Source: Salibacter halophilus
GTDB taxonomy: Bacteria; Bacteroidota; Bacteroidia; Flavobacteriales_G; Salibacteraceae
NCBI RefSeq assembly: GCF_008806325.1
Contig: NZ_WACR01000010.1
Location: 53,630-117,629, forward strand
Direction: 5' to 3'
DNA length: 64,000 bases
Shown: positions 1-8,841 of the stretch, piece after piece
How the letters are laid out: the number at the start of each line of letters is the position of its first letter
Position numbering within the stretch: position 1 is the stretch's first letter
Made by a program: the position numbers and the translations under genes
Notes under the pieces: model-generated
The model's database searches: none
What the model was told of the DNA's origin: nothing
What the model saw: the letters and a program-made list of their open reading frames with translations, nothing else

Positions 1-480
1 AATATTCAATGGATCGTTGTGATCTGAAATAGGTGTGTTCGTTCCGGGAACCACAACATTGCTATCGGTGAAATCTGCGATGAAATCCTGTTGTGAAATA
101 GCATTTGTCGCATAATTAGGACTGTCAAAAAGCGTTGATTTTTCGTTCAGAACCGATCCGACAGGAACTGTCATCTCAAAGCCTTGTCCGCCTGTAGCAT
201 AACCACTTGGCGCATCATAAGCTGCAGTAGAAACCTGATCGGGATTAGCTGCAATCCATATTCCGGATTCGAAAAGGTGCTCAATTCCTGAGCCTGCAGG
301 GTACTCGCAGGAAGGGGTACCTGAGCCATCGCGATATCCTCTGAAAGCGTTTCCGAATGTTCCTACATTCGTAACATTTAGCCTCACTCTTGATGAAGAG
401 GTTACCTTTTCGTCAAACGATTGAGACCAGCCGCTAAGCGACAGCCCCAGAATAAAAAATGATACAATTATCTTTTTCAT
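1..480 (-). CDS. Secreted protein, N-terminal part (runs off the window)
   Basis: Open frame of 160 codons from an ATG at 480 running off the left edge, so the C-terminus is not seen. It starts MKKIIVSFFILGLSLSG, a clear Sec signal peptide ending near WSQ. The following region (NVTNVGTFGNAFRG, then a Cys-containing PSCEYP segment and FESGIWI) resembles the N-terminal region of large Bacteroidota secreted proteins that usually end in a T9SS sorting domain; this is recalled similarity, not a search result. A TAATTTTG promoter box sits 7 nt before the ATG. Function unknown; probably a surface or secreted protein with its sorting domain outside the window. Confidence 0.8.
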   Translation of the reverse strand, partial: MKKIIVSFFILGLSLSGWSQSFDEKVTSSSRVRLNVTNVGTFGNAFRGYRDGSGTPSCEYPAGSGIEHLFESGIWIAANPDQVSTAAYDAPSGYATGGQGFEMTVPVGSVLNEKSTLFDSPNYATNAISQQDFIADFTDSNVVVPGTNTPISDHNDPLNI

Positions 481-487
481 TTCGCGG

Positions 488-495
488 CAAAATTA
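488..495 (-). promoter_or_regulatory. -7 promoter box TAATTTTG
   Basis: On the minus strand the box matches the Bacteroidota -7 consensus TAnnTTTG and is followed by only 7 nt before the ATG at 480, so the mRNA would have almost no 5' leader. Confidence 0.6.
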
Positions 496-528
496 CCTTT
501 GAATATTTCCCTGATTGTTAGGTTAAGA

Positions 529-1809
529 TTAAATTATAACTATACGGAAAGGAGTTGATTCCTTTTTGTTGATTTTCAATATATAGTTACCTTTTTTAGT
601 TTTTGAGTCGAGCTGAATGTTATTCACTCCGGGAATAATATGAATGTCCTGTATTTTGCGGCCCGTTAAGTCGTAAAGCGTAGCCGTTGTTTGTCGGTTG
701 TAACTGCTTCTAATGATCAGAGCCTTGTTGCGAACAGGGTTCTGAATTTTAATGAGGTTTTTATTGAACTCTGGTTCATGAGTAGAACTTGGGTTTCTCG
801 AATATGCTTTGAGATTCACGACAACCGGCAGGTGATCGCTTACGCGGTAAAGTGCGTTTGCCACATTGAGGCTTACATCAGCATTGCTGGGCGTTACAAC
901 ATTAGAGTTGAATCGGTTGCCATCCTGCCCGATTACCCGGTAAGAATAGCTATCGTATTCCAGGTAATTTGAATTATCCATTATCGAGTTGCTGAGCAAG
1001 ATGAAATCGAAGCGGTCATCCAGTCCGCCACCTGAAAAACACGGATCAGAGCCGGTATGTGTGCTCTGACTGTGAACGAGCTTGAAGTTGCCACTGCTGC
1101 TGTTGTGCCAGGACCCTTCAATTCCCGTTGGGTCATTGAAGTTGTACGAGGCATCGTAGAAATCTGTCAGTTCCTGATAAGCGGGTTCTGATGCAGCATA
1201 AAGATTGAGATCGCCCGCGAGCATAAAGTTTTGAAGATCGTTGTCGCGAACATATTCCATGATGGCTTCAGCAGCAACGTGACGGTCATCAGGGTTCTGA
1301 CCACCCTGACCTGCTTTGAAGTGCGCTGCGAATACCGTGAAGTAAGTCGTGTCGGCTCCCGAAGCGAGAGAAGGGTCTTTGTAGTAAAAGCGGTAAGCAT
1401 CGATGAGGCGAACGATGTACTCGTTGTTGATGCCGCGCTCAATGCTGTTGTGACCGATGTAACCTATTTTGTTTTCGTTGAAAAAGCAGTGATTGATGAG
1501 GCTTGAGCTGCCTGCATAAGTGGTGTAAGTGTATTTCGTTTCTCCGTCTGTGTTGAGAGAATTATCCAAAAGATCGAGGATATTCCCCTGACTGTTCCCG
1601 ATTTCCTGAAATACAACAACATCGGGATTTGCGTATTGAATAACGGTTTTGAGGTTGTCTTCTTTTTGAGCGGGATCATTGTTGCTGTAATCGCACTGAC
1701 CTATCGTTGAACGATACAACATGAGGTTGTACGTGAGGACCTTTATGTCCTCCTGGCTGCGAAGTGTTTGAAGGGATAGCAGCCCGGTAATAAGGAGTAT
1801 AAAACGCAT
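529..1809 (-). CDS. Secreted endonuclease/exonuclease/phosphatase-family protein with T9SS sorting domain
   Basis: 426 aa. Signal peptide (MRFILLITGLLSLQ..., cleavage near RSQ) followed by an EEP (DNase I/exonuclease III-like) fold of about 300 residues. The family's catalytic blocks are visible in order: TYNLM (Asn), FQEI (metal-binding Glu), GDLN (Asp/Asn), DDRFDFIL, and SDHLPV (catalytic Asp-His). The last roughly 75 residues (from NLIKIQNPV through LYDLTGRKI to the end) form a T9SS type A sorting domain, so the protein should be exported across the outer membrane. Likely an extracellular nuclease or phosphodiesterase; the exact substrate cannot be told from sequence. It has its own TACTTTTG promoter box at 1829-1836. 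Confidence 0.85.
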   Translation of the reverse strand: MRFILLITGLLSLQTLRSQEDIKVLTYNLMLYRSTIGQCDYSNNDPAQKEDNLKTVIQYANPDVVVFQEIGNSQGNILDLLDNSLNTDGETKYTYTTYAGSSSLINHCFFNENKIGYIGHNSIERGINNEYIVRLIDAYRFYYKDPSLASGADTTYFTVFAAHFKAGQGGQNPDDRHVAAEAIMEYVRDNDLQNFMLAGDLNLYAASEPAYQELTDFYDASYNFNDPTGIEGSWHNSSSGNFKLVHSQSTHTGSDPCFSGGGLDDRFDFILLSNSIMDNSNYLEYDSYSYRVIGQDGNRFNSNVVTPSNADVSLNVANALYRVSDHLPVVVNLKAYSRNPSSTHEPEFNKNLIKIQNPVRNKALIIRSSYNRQTTATLYDLTGRKIQDIHIIPGVNNIQLDSKTKKGNYILKINKKESTPFRIVII

Positions 1810-1828
1810 AAAATTGTGTTTCTGCCGG

Positions 1829-1836
1829 CAAAAGTA
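1829..1836 (-). promoter_or_regulatory. -7 promoter box TACTTTTG
   Basis: Matches TAnnTTTG on the minus strand and lies 19 nt before the ATG at 1809 of the secreted EEP-family gene. Confidence 0.55.
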
Positions 1837-1972
1837 CGTTCAATTTTCGATCTGTTATGAAAAATTTTGACCGCTTTTTGAAAAGTTAATGAATTGGTAA
1901 TGGGAGATGGTTTACTAAAAACCAGACAATTCAAAATTAAAGTTTGAGAGATGCTATATGCTTATGGATAAT

Positions 1973-2003
1973 AAAAAAGGAGCTGCTCAGCAGCTCCTTT
2001 TTT
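1973..2003 (-). terminator. Intrinsic terminator after the 2010-4400 gene
   Basis: A perfect inverted repeat (arms GGAGCTG and CAGCTCC, centre CTCAG) is flanked by A-runs and T-runs, so it can terminate in both directions. It lies 7 nt past the stop codon of the minus-strand gene ending at 2010. Confidence 0.9.
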
Positions 2004-2009
2004 GAGGTT

Positions 2010-4400
2010 TTAGTTTATGTATAGGACCTTTTCGTTATCAATCAGTTGATTATTCTTGTCGAATTTTTGGATTAGATAAATAGTATTTGCTTCCAATATG
2101 TTTTTAATTTCTGGGTTTGTTAAGTTGTTACCAGAATATGCTACTCGGCCTAACATATCAACTATTCTAATATAAGAAACCTCATCTTTATTATGAGGAG
2201 GCTGGATTCCCTCAATGCCAGAAGAAGAGGTTGCTTCTCCTTTGCAAGAGGATAAGTTTAATTGAATACTATTTTCAAGTTTACATTGAAAGTCTCCATT
2301 GTCATCATAGACATTGGTTGTATATGTAGCTGTATAAGAGTCATTAGGCGAGCAGGATCCATTGATGCCTATTTCAAATGTCCTAGTACCGTCTTGGTTG
2401 TAATTAAAACTTACGATATAAGGTGTTCCCTGTGTCGATCCATTAGGTGTAAAAGAAAGGCCTCCTAGAGTTGAGTTAACAGTAATGTACCAAGGGCCAG
2501 GGCAACAATATGTGAAAGGGTGATCAAACTTAATTGAATTAATAACCTTAACTTTATAAGTAGTAATACAGCCATCTTGATTTATCGTGTTTATATAATA
2601 TAAATCAGATAGGTTGCCACTTTGTAGATAAAAGGAGGAAACATCAAATGATTCATTGTCTAAGTATATATATTCTTCAAAGAACTTGCTATAATAGGAG
2701 ACAGCTAAGATGTCAGAAGAAATAAAATCCGGTGAGAAAGAATCTTCACCACCACACAGGTAATAAGTGTCGTTTATTTCAATGACTTCATTACAGCAGT
2801 TTGTTTCATTCTGAAGACTAGAAGGCCATAGTTCAACTTGTTCTCTCTCTAAATTACTTTCATAAGAATTTTCGTATTCAAATGATATTGCTGATAGCGT
2901 ATTAATACCTATAGAAGTGTAATTGTTATTTATCAAGCAGTTTTCTGGATTATAGAGAGATTCTCCTGATCTTGCCTGGATCTGAATTTCACCATAGTAT
3001 TGAATTAAATCATTATCTTCATATTTTCCGGTATTAAACGAGTATGTGAGGATATTGTCTTGATTAATTGTTAAGTCACCAGCTGTTATACTTTCTAATG
3101 TGTTTAAGCCAAGGTGAGGGTCTTTTAGCTCAATTGTATTGCATTCACTTTCAATTATTTGTTTAGCTTCAAACTGAAAGACTTTTTGACCAGTAATCAA
3201 GTCTTTAATTTTATACTTTGTTAAAGTAACTTCTTTTAAAAAAGAACCATATAAATATTCTGTTGCTAAGACATACAAAAAGTTTTCATGTATTTCAATA
3301 TCAATTATTTTTCTTTTATTCAAACCATAGTCGGTAGGATAAACGAAGCCAGGACTTACATTTAATTGCATAGGGCTTATAACAGCCCTGTTGCCGCCAG
3401 AGGTATATGTGTAATCATCTATTATATCAATTCCGATTAACTCTGATGCTTCTGATGCGGATCCGTGAGAAGTGTAAATGTTGTGATGATTCATTTGAGT
3501 GTTAGAAACTATTTCTACCCAGAATCCTTTTCCCTCATCAACCTTATATCCTCCTACACATCCAACAATAGTGTTTTTATTAAGTTTTGAAACAACATCT
3601 ATAGCTGTTCCTCCAGCTGTTCTTTCTTGGTTTGTGCCCTTAAGGTAGTGGTTTTCAATTAGCTTAAATTTGTTGTAGGTGTAGTCCATATTGTAGAGGG
3701 AGAGGATGTAAGGGGTTGTATAAGTTACTGCTTGTGCGTAATCATTTGGGGCTTCATCATCATTAATTGAAAGATAAGAGAAGTGCCCAACAATTTCCCA
3801 ATGTGAAGAATTTTCATTAAATGATAAATCATAAACTGTAAACCCACATTCTCTTCTTTTTCCGGCTGGATCGAATTCATCAGGTGGAGGGATTTGTGAA
3901 GAAGATCTAGAGTAACCATATAGTCCAGATTCCTCAAGGAATTCATCACTGGGACATGTGAATGTATAAGAATCTAACAAAGTACCATCTGGTGATAGTT
4001 TTATGATTTTCGGGAATCCAATATGATGATTATTTGGAAGTTTACACGAAGGATTGGCGCCAACGGCAATTTCACCAGTTGTTGGATTTTCACCAATTGC
4101 TTCATATACAGTGTGGTTGTCGAGTGTGCGAGACCAGATAAGGTCACCGTTCAAATCTATTTTAGCAATTACAGAGTACTGGGTGTTTTCCCAATCATCA
4201 CAAAAAGGAACGAGATCAGCATGTGTTGATAAGGCGATAATATACTCATTTGGATTGAAAGTAGAGCGTATGAATTTTCTAACTTTTAAGTCCGAAATTG
4301 ATGATTTGAACTTTGTCTGATTTGGACTTGTAGCCATTAACTTAAATGGGCTTAATAAGTAAAGCCCTAATAATAGTGTAAGATAAATGTTTTTTTTCAT
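2010..4400 (-). CDS. Large secreted protein of unknown function, T9SS-type C-terminus
   Basis: 796 aa with an N-terminal signal peptide (MKKNIYLTLLLGLYLLSP). The body has beta-strand-rich segments that look like a beta-propeller or WD-like surface protein (repeats of the kind KIDLNGDLIWSRTLDN and KLSPDGTLLDSY), but no catalytic motif is recognised. The end carries IVDMLGRVAYSG and a short hydrophobic tail ending VLYIN, which fits a T9SS type A sorting domain. The coding sequence is visibly more AT-rich than its neighbours and has no copy of the GGTCAGADCC word found elsewhere, which hints at a different history. It has its own terminator; no clear TAnnTTTG box was seen upstream. Function unknown. 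Confidence 0.8.
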   Translation of the reverse strand: MKKNIYLTLLLGLYLLSPFKLMATSPNQTKFKSSISDLKVRKFIRSTFNPNEYIIALSTHADLVPFCDDWENTQYSVIAKIDLNGDLIWSRTLDNHTVYEAIGENPTTGEIAVGANPSCKLPNNHHIGFPKIIKLSPDGTLLDSYTFTCPSDEFLEESGLYGYSRSSSQIPPPDEFDPAGKRRECGFTVYDLSFNENSSHWEIVGHFSYLSINDDEAPNDYAQAVTYTTPYILSLYNMDYTYNKFKLIENHYLKGTNQERTAGGTAIDVVSKLNKNTIVGCVGGYKVDEGKGFWVEIVSNTQMNHHNIYTSHGSASEASELIGIDIIDDYTYTSGGNRAVISPMQLNVSPGFVYPTDYGLNKRKIIDIEIHENFLYVLATEYLYGSFLKEVTLTKYKIKDLITGQKVFQFEAKQIIESECNTIELKDPHLGLNTLESITAGDLTINQDNILTYSFNTGKYEDNDLIQYYGEIQIQARSGESLYNPENCLINNNYTSIGINTLSAISFEYENSYESNLEREQVELWPSSLQNETNCCNEVIEINDTYYLCGGEDSFSPDFISSDILAVSYYSKFFEEYIYLDNESFDVSSFYLQSGNLSDLYYINTINQDGCITTYKVKVINSIKFDHPFTYCCPGPWYITVNSTLGGLSFTPNGSTQGTPYIVSFNYNQDGTRTFEIGINGSCSPNDSYTATYTTNVYDDNGDFQCKLENSIQLNLSSCKGEATSSSGIEGIQPPHNKDEVSYIRIVDMLGRVAYSGNNLTNPEIKNILEANTIYLIQKFDKNNQLIDNEKVLYIN

Positions 4401-4690
4401 TGAATAATTATTTATAGGGTTAATATTACTTGGCTAAAGTAGTTAAAAAAGAAGTTGTAATGATGGAGATAAGTTAACAATACTTTAAGTAGTTGTTTTG
4501 TGGTTTTCATTATTGTAGAGTATGGTCTATGATCTGGTATTTTTGGGTATATTTAGTTTTTACTAATTTATTAGATAGTAAAAAGGTGTTGTTAAAAAAA
4601 GCTGACCGTTTTAGGAATTGATGATTTTATTCCAATTAGTGAGTTAAATGAACGAATTTAAAAGAAGTACGGGTTTTGATGTTCGATTGA
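4401..4690. other. AT-rich intergenic spacer
   Basis: Part of a 338-base gap between two minus-strand genes. It is strongly AT-rich and contains no ORF, RNA gene or repeat that I can support. The promoter of the 2010-4400 gene must lie near its left end, but only a degenerate TACTTTAG-like sequence is visible there. Confidence 0.5.
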
Positions 4691-4691
4691 A

Positions 4692-4726
4692 AACCTTTCC
4701 CAAAGTTCAAAACTTTGGAAAAGGTG
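4692..4726 (-). terminator. Terminator of tyrS
   Basis: A long hairpin: arms 4694-4707 and 4711-4724 pair over 13 positions with one mismatch around a 3-nt loop. It lies 13 nt past the tyrS stop and is followed on the minus strand by TTTTC, a short T-run. Confidence 0.7.
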
Positions 4727-4738
4727 CTTTAAAAGAAA

Positions 4739-6031
4739 TTACTTCGCGATAACGAGGAAGTAGTTTTTCTTTCCGCGTTGGAGGAGGAGGTATTTGTCGT
4801 TGATGAGGTTGTCATCAGAAATACTGATTTCTCCCTTAATTTTCTCTTTGTTCAGTTGTAGGGAGTTCTCTTTGAGTGCCCTGCGAACTTCCCCGTTCGA
4901 TTTCAAGAAATCTGTTTTGCCGCTGAACAAGTCGTACTCATTACTGCCGATGATTTCATTCCTGGGTATTTCTGTTTGCGGAACTCCTTCAAAAACACTC
5001 AGGAAATCCTCTTCACTGAGCTTACGCAATGATTCTTCAGTCGCTTTACCAAACAAAATGTTGCTGGCCTCTATTGCAGCTTGGAGATCTTCTTCACCGT
5101 GAACCATTATCGTGACTTCCTCAGCGAGTTTCTTTTGTAAAGCTCTTCGGCCGGGAGCTTCTTTGTGTTCTGAAACGATTTTTTCGATTTCTTCCCTTTT
5201 CAACAACGTGAAAATCTTGATGTATTTTTCAGCATCTTCATCGCTGGTGTTAAGCCAAAACTGGTAGAACTTATAAGGAGATGTCAGTTTTTTGTCGAGC
5301 CAAACGTTGCCGCTTTCTGTCTTTCCGAATTTCGATCCATCGGCTTTTGTGATAAGCGGACATGTAAATGCAAATGCCTCGCCCTGCTCCATTCTGCGGA
5401 TCATCTCAGTTCCGGTCGTGATATTTCCCCATTGGTCAGATCCGCCCATTTGCAATCTGCAATTTTTTTCGCGGTACAGGTGGAGGAAATCGTAACCCTG
5501 CACCAACTGGTAAGTAAATTCAGTGAACGACATGCCTTCTTTACTTTCAGAACCGAGACGTTTCTTAACCGAGTCTTTCGCCATCATGTAGTTCACGGTG
5601 ATGTGCTTACCAATATCACGGATGAATTCGAGGAAAGAGAACTCCTTCATCCAGTCGTAGTTGTTCACGAGTTCGGCTGCGTTAGGTTCTGACTGGTCAA
5701 AATCCAAAAAGCGTTTGAGTTGCTCTTTCAAACAAGCTTCATTGTGGCGAAGTTGTTCTTCATTTAACAAATTGCGCTCTTTCGATTTACCTGATGGATC
5801 ACCGATCATTCCTGTGGCTCCACCAACAAGAGCCAGAGGTTTATGTCCGTGAAGTTGCAGGTGTTTGAGCAACATAACTGATACGAGGTGACCGATGTGC
5901 AAAGAATCTGCAGTGGGGTCAATGCCAACATAGGCTGTAGTTGATTCTTTCTCGAGTTGTTCTTCAGTTCCCGGCATGATGTCGTGCACCATTCCGCGCC
6001 ATTGTAGTTCTTCTATTAATGCTGATGCCAT
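4739..6031 (-). CDS. tyrS: Tyrosine--tRNA ligase
   Basis: 430 aa, normal length for bacterial TyrRS. Catalyses ATP-dependent charging of tRNA-Tyr in the cytoplasm. The class I signature HIGH is present ([11 protein letters not shown], about residue 47), the tyrosine-pocket segment QGYDFLHLY and the KMSKS-equivalent KFGKTESG are in place, and the C-terminus ([18 protein letters not shown]) is the S4-like RNA-binding domain. The gene diverges from the SDR gene starting at 6109; the two promoter boxes are about 40 bp apart. Confidence 0.97.
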   Translation of the reverse strand: MASALIEELQWRGMVHDIMPGTEEQLEKESTTAYVGIDPTADSLHIGHLVSVMLLKHLQLHGHKPLALVGGATGMIGDPSGKSKERNLLNEEQLRHNEACLKEQLKRFLDFDQSEPNAAELVNNYDWMKEFSFLEFIRDIGKHITVNYMMAKDSVKKRLGSESKEGMSFTEFTYQLVQGYDFLHLYREKNCRLQMGGSDQWGNITTGTEMIRRMEQGEAFAFTCPLITKADGSKFGKTESGNVWLDKKLTSPYKFYQFWLNTSDEDAEKYIKIFTLLKREEIEKIVSEHKEAPGRRALQKKLAEEVTIMVHGEEDLQAAIEASNILFGKATEESLRKLSEEDFLSVFEGVPQTEIPRNEIIGSNEYDLFSGKTDFLKSNGEVRRALKENSLQLNKEKIKGEISISDDNLINDKYLLLQRGKKNYFLVIAK

Positions 6032-6053
6032 TGTTGCGTTTCGTTTTGCGGGC

Positions 6054-6061
6054 CAAAGATA
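6054..6061 (-). promoter_or_regulatory. -7 promoter box TATCTTTG for tyrS
   Basis: Minus-strand match to TAnnTTTG, 22 nt before the tyrS ATG. Confidence 0.6.
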
Positions 6062-6096
6062 GTCAGATTAACACTTTAAAAAATCAATTCCCTGAC

Positions 6097-6104
6097 TACC
6101 TTTG
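6097..6104 (+). promoter_or_regulatory. -7 promoter box TACCTTTG, decides a GTG start
   Basis: Followed by CCAC and then the GTG at 6109. A longer open frame from 6019 contains this promoter and overlaps tyrS, so the longer start is unlikely. Confidence 0.6.
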
Positions 6105-6108
6105 CCAC

Positions 6109-7113
6109 GTGATATTCATTACGGGCGCAACCGGACTTGTAGGCTCTCACTTAGCTTACTTTCTCCTTTCAAGAGGTGAAAAGTTGCGTGCGCTCAAAAG
6201 GGAATCGAGTGATACATCAATTCTCGAAAATCATTTCAAGCATTACGGAGGAGATAGCCAACTGTTGAAAAACATCGAATGGGTTGATGGTGATTTATTT
6301 GATGTCATCGAGCTGGAAAAACTCGTAAATGGGTGTGATGAGGTTTATCACGCTGCAGCTTATGTGAGTTTTGATCCGGCTGAGAAAAATAAGTTGTACA
6401 AGGTCAATATTGAGGGAACAGCTAATTTGGTTAACATCGCGCTTGATGTCGGTGTCAGGAAGTTTGGCTACGTTAGCTCTACGGCTGCAATCGGTTCTGG
6501 CCGAAACGGTGACAAAACGGATGAGAACATCAAGTGGAAAGAGGATAAACATACATCTTATTACGCGATTTCAAAACACTACGGAGAGCGTGAAATATGG
6601 CGCGGATCTCAGGAAGGTTTAAACGTGGCGATGGTGAATCCATGTATTGTTGTGGGGCCTGGAAACTGGAATACAAGTAGTGCCGCTATGTTTTCTCAGG
6701 TTTGGGACGGTCTCAAGTTTTACACAACGGGTTCTAATGCTTTTGTAGATGTTCGCGATGTGGCTCAGGCTCTCATCGAGGTGATGGATGAAGAGCTTTT
6801 TGGAAATCGCTATTTGGTTGTGGGGAAAAACATGAAGTATCGCGATTACTTCAATTTGATTGCTGATGCTCTGGATAAGAAACGGCCCTCAGTACAGGCG
6901 ACTAAAACAATGAGCTCCATCGCGTGGCGACTGGAAAAGGTACGCAGCTTTTTTACGGGGAAAAAGCCGTTGATTACTCGAGAAACGGCTCAATCGGCTA
7001 ATAGTAATGTGCAGTACAGCAACGAGAAGATTAAAAAGGAATTAGACTTTGAGTTTAACTCAATTGAAAAGGCTGTAAAGGATACTGCTGAACGGTTTTT
7101 AAATGAGCACTAA
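6109..7113 (+). CDS. NAD-dependent epimerase/dehydratase (extended SDR)
   Basis: 334 aa from a GTG at 6109. The protein then begins directly with the Rossmann motif FITGATGLVGSHL (GxxGxxG), as in most extended SDR proteins. The catalytic YxxxK is seen in YYAISKHYGE and the upstream Ser in SSTAAIG. Members act on nucleotide sugars or other NAD-linked ketone/alcohol substrates (UDP-sugar epimerases, dihydroflavonol-reductase-like); the exact substrate is not evident. The frame stays open back to 6019, but that extension (rich in basic residues, overlapping tyrS and its promoter) is probably untranslated. It ends with a 4-nt convergent overlap with the DUF4296 gene. Confidence 0.85.
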   Translation: MIFITGATGLVGSHLAYFLLSRGEKLRALKRESSDTSILENHFKHYGGDSQLLKNIEWVDGDLFDVIELEKLVNGCDEVYHAAAYVSFDPAEKNKLYKVNIEGTANLVNIALDVGVRKFGYVSSTAAIGSGRNGDKTDENIKWKEDKHTSYYAISKHYGEREIWRGSQEGLNVAMVNPCIVVGPGNWNTSSAAMFSQVWDGLKFYTTGSNAFVDVRDVAQALIEVMDEELFGNRYLVVGKNMKYRDYFNLIADALDKKRPSVQATKTMSSIAWRLEKVRSFFTGKKPLITRETAQSANSNVQYSNEKIKKELDFEFNSIEKAVKDTAERFLNEH

Positions 7114-7505
7114 TTGTCTTTCTTTTTCTCCTTATTTTTTGCTTTTCTTTTGTCGCGAAGGTTGGCTTCTCGCTGAGAGAGTTCGTTGAGCACTTCATCG
7201 TATACATCGGCTAAAATTTTCGGGTGCTCTTCATACCAGGTTAGCGATTGCTTGAATTTTTGCTCATCTATTTCATACTTCTCAAAAATCTTTTGATACA
7301 TTTTGAGAACGTACTTTTTTCCATCGTAATCATCCTTTGGGAAATTTCCACGCTGGTAAATCGCTTCTGCAATTTGAATATCGGTCAGAATCTGAACCAT
7401 TTGTTCCTGTTGGATAATATCATTAGGCGGAGTTGCTTTTTCTTCATCTGAGCTGCAGCCAAACGAAATAAGCGAAATAAATGCTATGAATAAAAAGTTG
7501 CGCAT
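7110..7505 (-). CDS. DUF4296 lipoprotein
   Basis: 131 aa. The signal ends in a lipobox (ISFGC), giving a lipid-anchored Cys followed by SSDEE. The middle (QMVQILTDIQIAEAIYQRG) matches the conserved core of DUF4296, a small helical family almost confined to Bacteroidota. The C-terminus is Lys-rich. It is the last gene of the GT2-pyrC-DUF4296 operon: its ATG overlaps the pyrC stop at 7505. Function unknown; the linkage to a polyprenol-type glycosyltransferase and pyrC is a common gene order in the phylum. Confidence 0.85.
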   Translation of the reverse strand: MRNFLFIAFISLISFGCSSDEEKATPPNDIIQQEQMVQILTDIQIAEAIYQRGNFPKDDYDGKKYVLKMYQKIFEKYEIDEQKFKQSLTWYEEHPKILADVYDEVLNELSQREANLRDKRKAKNKEKKKDN

Positions 7506-8836
7506 CAGCGGTCAAATGTTAGGCGTTTACCCAGTTGCTGGTCATGGATATGACCATTGTCCCAGGCGAGGTAGCCGTTCACGAATGTTTTGTCAATGCT
7601 GCACTGGAAAGTAGTTCCTTCAAACGGACTCCATCCGCATTTGTAGAGGAGATTGTCTTTTGAAACGGTCAGTGGTTTTTCAGGATCGATCAGAACCAAA
7701 TCAGCGTAGTAGCCGGGCTTGATGTAACCGCGTTTTTCAATGCTGAACATATCGGCCACATTGTGACTTGTTTTGCGCACAATTTTTTCGAGTGTCAACT
7801 TGCCCTGTTTCCAAAACTCAAACAGAGCAGGAAGAGCATGTTGAACGAGAGGTCCGCCCGATGGTGCTTTGAAATACGTGTTGTCTTTTTCTTCAAGCGT
7901 ATGAGGAGCGTGATCCGTAGCAATTACATCTATTCTATCGTCATTTACAGCCTGCAGAATAGCCTCAGCATCTTCACGTTCTTTTACGGCCGGATTCCAT
8001 TTGATGTGAGTTCCCTTTTCTTTGTAATCTTCTCGTGAAAACCACATGTGGTGGATGCATGCTTCACTCGTTACATGCTTTTCTTTCATTGGAATATCGT
8101 TGCGGAAAAGATCCAGTTCTTCTTTTGAGGAAATATGCAGAATGTGAAGTCGTGTCCCGTATTTGTCAGCCAGGCTCTTGGCGTAAGAAGAAGACTTGTA
8201 GCAAGCTTCTCTACTGCGGATATCAGGATGACATTCTATCGGAACGTTTTCTCCGTATTTTGCGCGGTATTTTTTTGCGTTTTCACCAATCATCGGGTCG
8301 TTTTCGCAATGCGTGGCAATGAGTGTTTTAACTTCTTCAAATGTTTTCTCCAAAGCTTTTTCATCATCTACAACCATGTCTCCCGTAGAAGAACCCATGA
8401 AGATTTTGACACCGCAAATTTTCTTTTGATCGATCTTGAGCAATTCATCGAGGTTTTTGTTCGTGGTGCCCATGTAAAAGGAATAGTTCGCCAGCGAAAC
8501 CTCATTTGCTCTTTTGTACTTGTCTTCAAGAAGGTCAATCGTTGTGGCCTGTGGGATGGTATTGGGCATTTCCATATAGCTCGTGATTCCGCCAGCTACA
8601 GCTGCCCGTGATTCGGTTTTTATTTCAGCTTTGTGCGTGAGTCCCGGTTCTCTGAAATGCACCTGATCGTCAATCATGCCCGGGATCAAAATTTTCCCTG
8701 AAGCATCAATCGTTTTGTCAGCCGGTTTGTCAAGTGCCTCGCCAACTTCAATGATGAATTCATCTTCGATAAGCACGTCTCCTACAAATTGCTTATCCTC
8801 ATTTATGATTGTTGCATTCTTGATGAGTGTGCGCAT
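7505..8836 (-). CDS. pyrC: Dihydroorotase
   Basis: 443 aa, class I dihydroorotase length. Catalyses reversible cyclisation of carbamoyl-aspartate to dihydroorotate in pyrimidine synthesis. The zinc-binding signature DQVHFREPG is present near residue 57, followed by THCEND, the later His-containing block ILHISSKEE and ATDHAPHT (metal-site Asp). A metal-bridging Lys of class I enzymes fits CGVKIFMGSS. It follows the GT2 gene by 5 nt and overlaps the DUF4296 gene, so the three are co-transcribed. Confidence 0.93.
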   Translation of the reverse strand: MRTLIKNATIINEDKQFVGDVLIEDEFIIEVGEALDKPADKTIDASGKILIPGMIDDQVHFREPGLTHKAEIKTESRAAVAGGITSYMEMPNTIPQATTIDLLEDKYKRANEVSLANYSFYMGTTNKNLDELLKIDQKKICGVKIFMGSSTGDMVVDDEKALEKTFEEVKTLIATHCENDPMIGENAKKYRAKYGENVPIECHPDIRSREACYKSSSYAKSLADKYGTRLHILHISSKEELDLFRNDIPMKEKHVTSEACIHHMWFSREDYKEKGTHIKWNPAVKEREDAEAILQAVNDDRIDVIATDHAPHTLEEKDNTYFKAPSGGPLVQHALPALFEFWKQGKLTLEKIVRKTSHNVADMFSIEKRGYIKPGYYADLVLIDPEKPLTVSKDNLLYKCGWSPFEGTTFQCSIDKTFVNGYLAWDNGHIHDQQLGKRLTFDR

Positions 8837-8841
8837 AACGA

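Noticed and set aside
2010..4400. Mobile element around the AT-rich gene
   Set aside because: No transposase, integrase, terminal repeats or tRNA target was visible; composition alone is not enough.
6019..6108. Longer N-terminus for the epimerase starting at an upstream ATG
   Set aside because: It would overlap tyrS, contain the TACCTTTG promoter box, and add 30 residues before the family's usual Rossmann start.
8135..8611. Plus-strand frame of 158 codons inside pyrC
   Set aside because: Shadow of pyrC, no motif.
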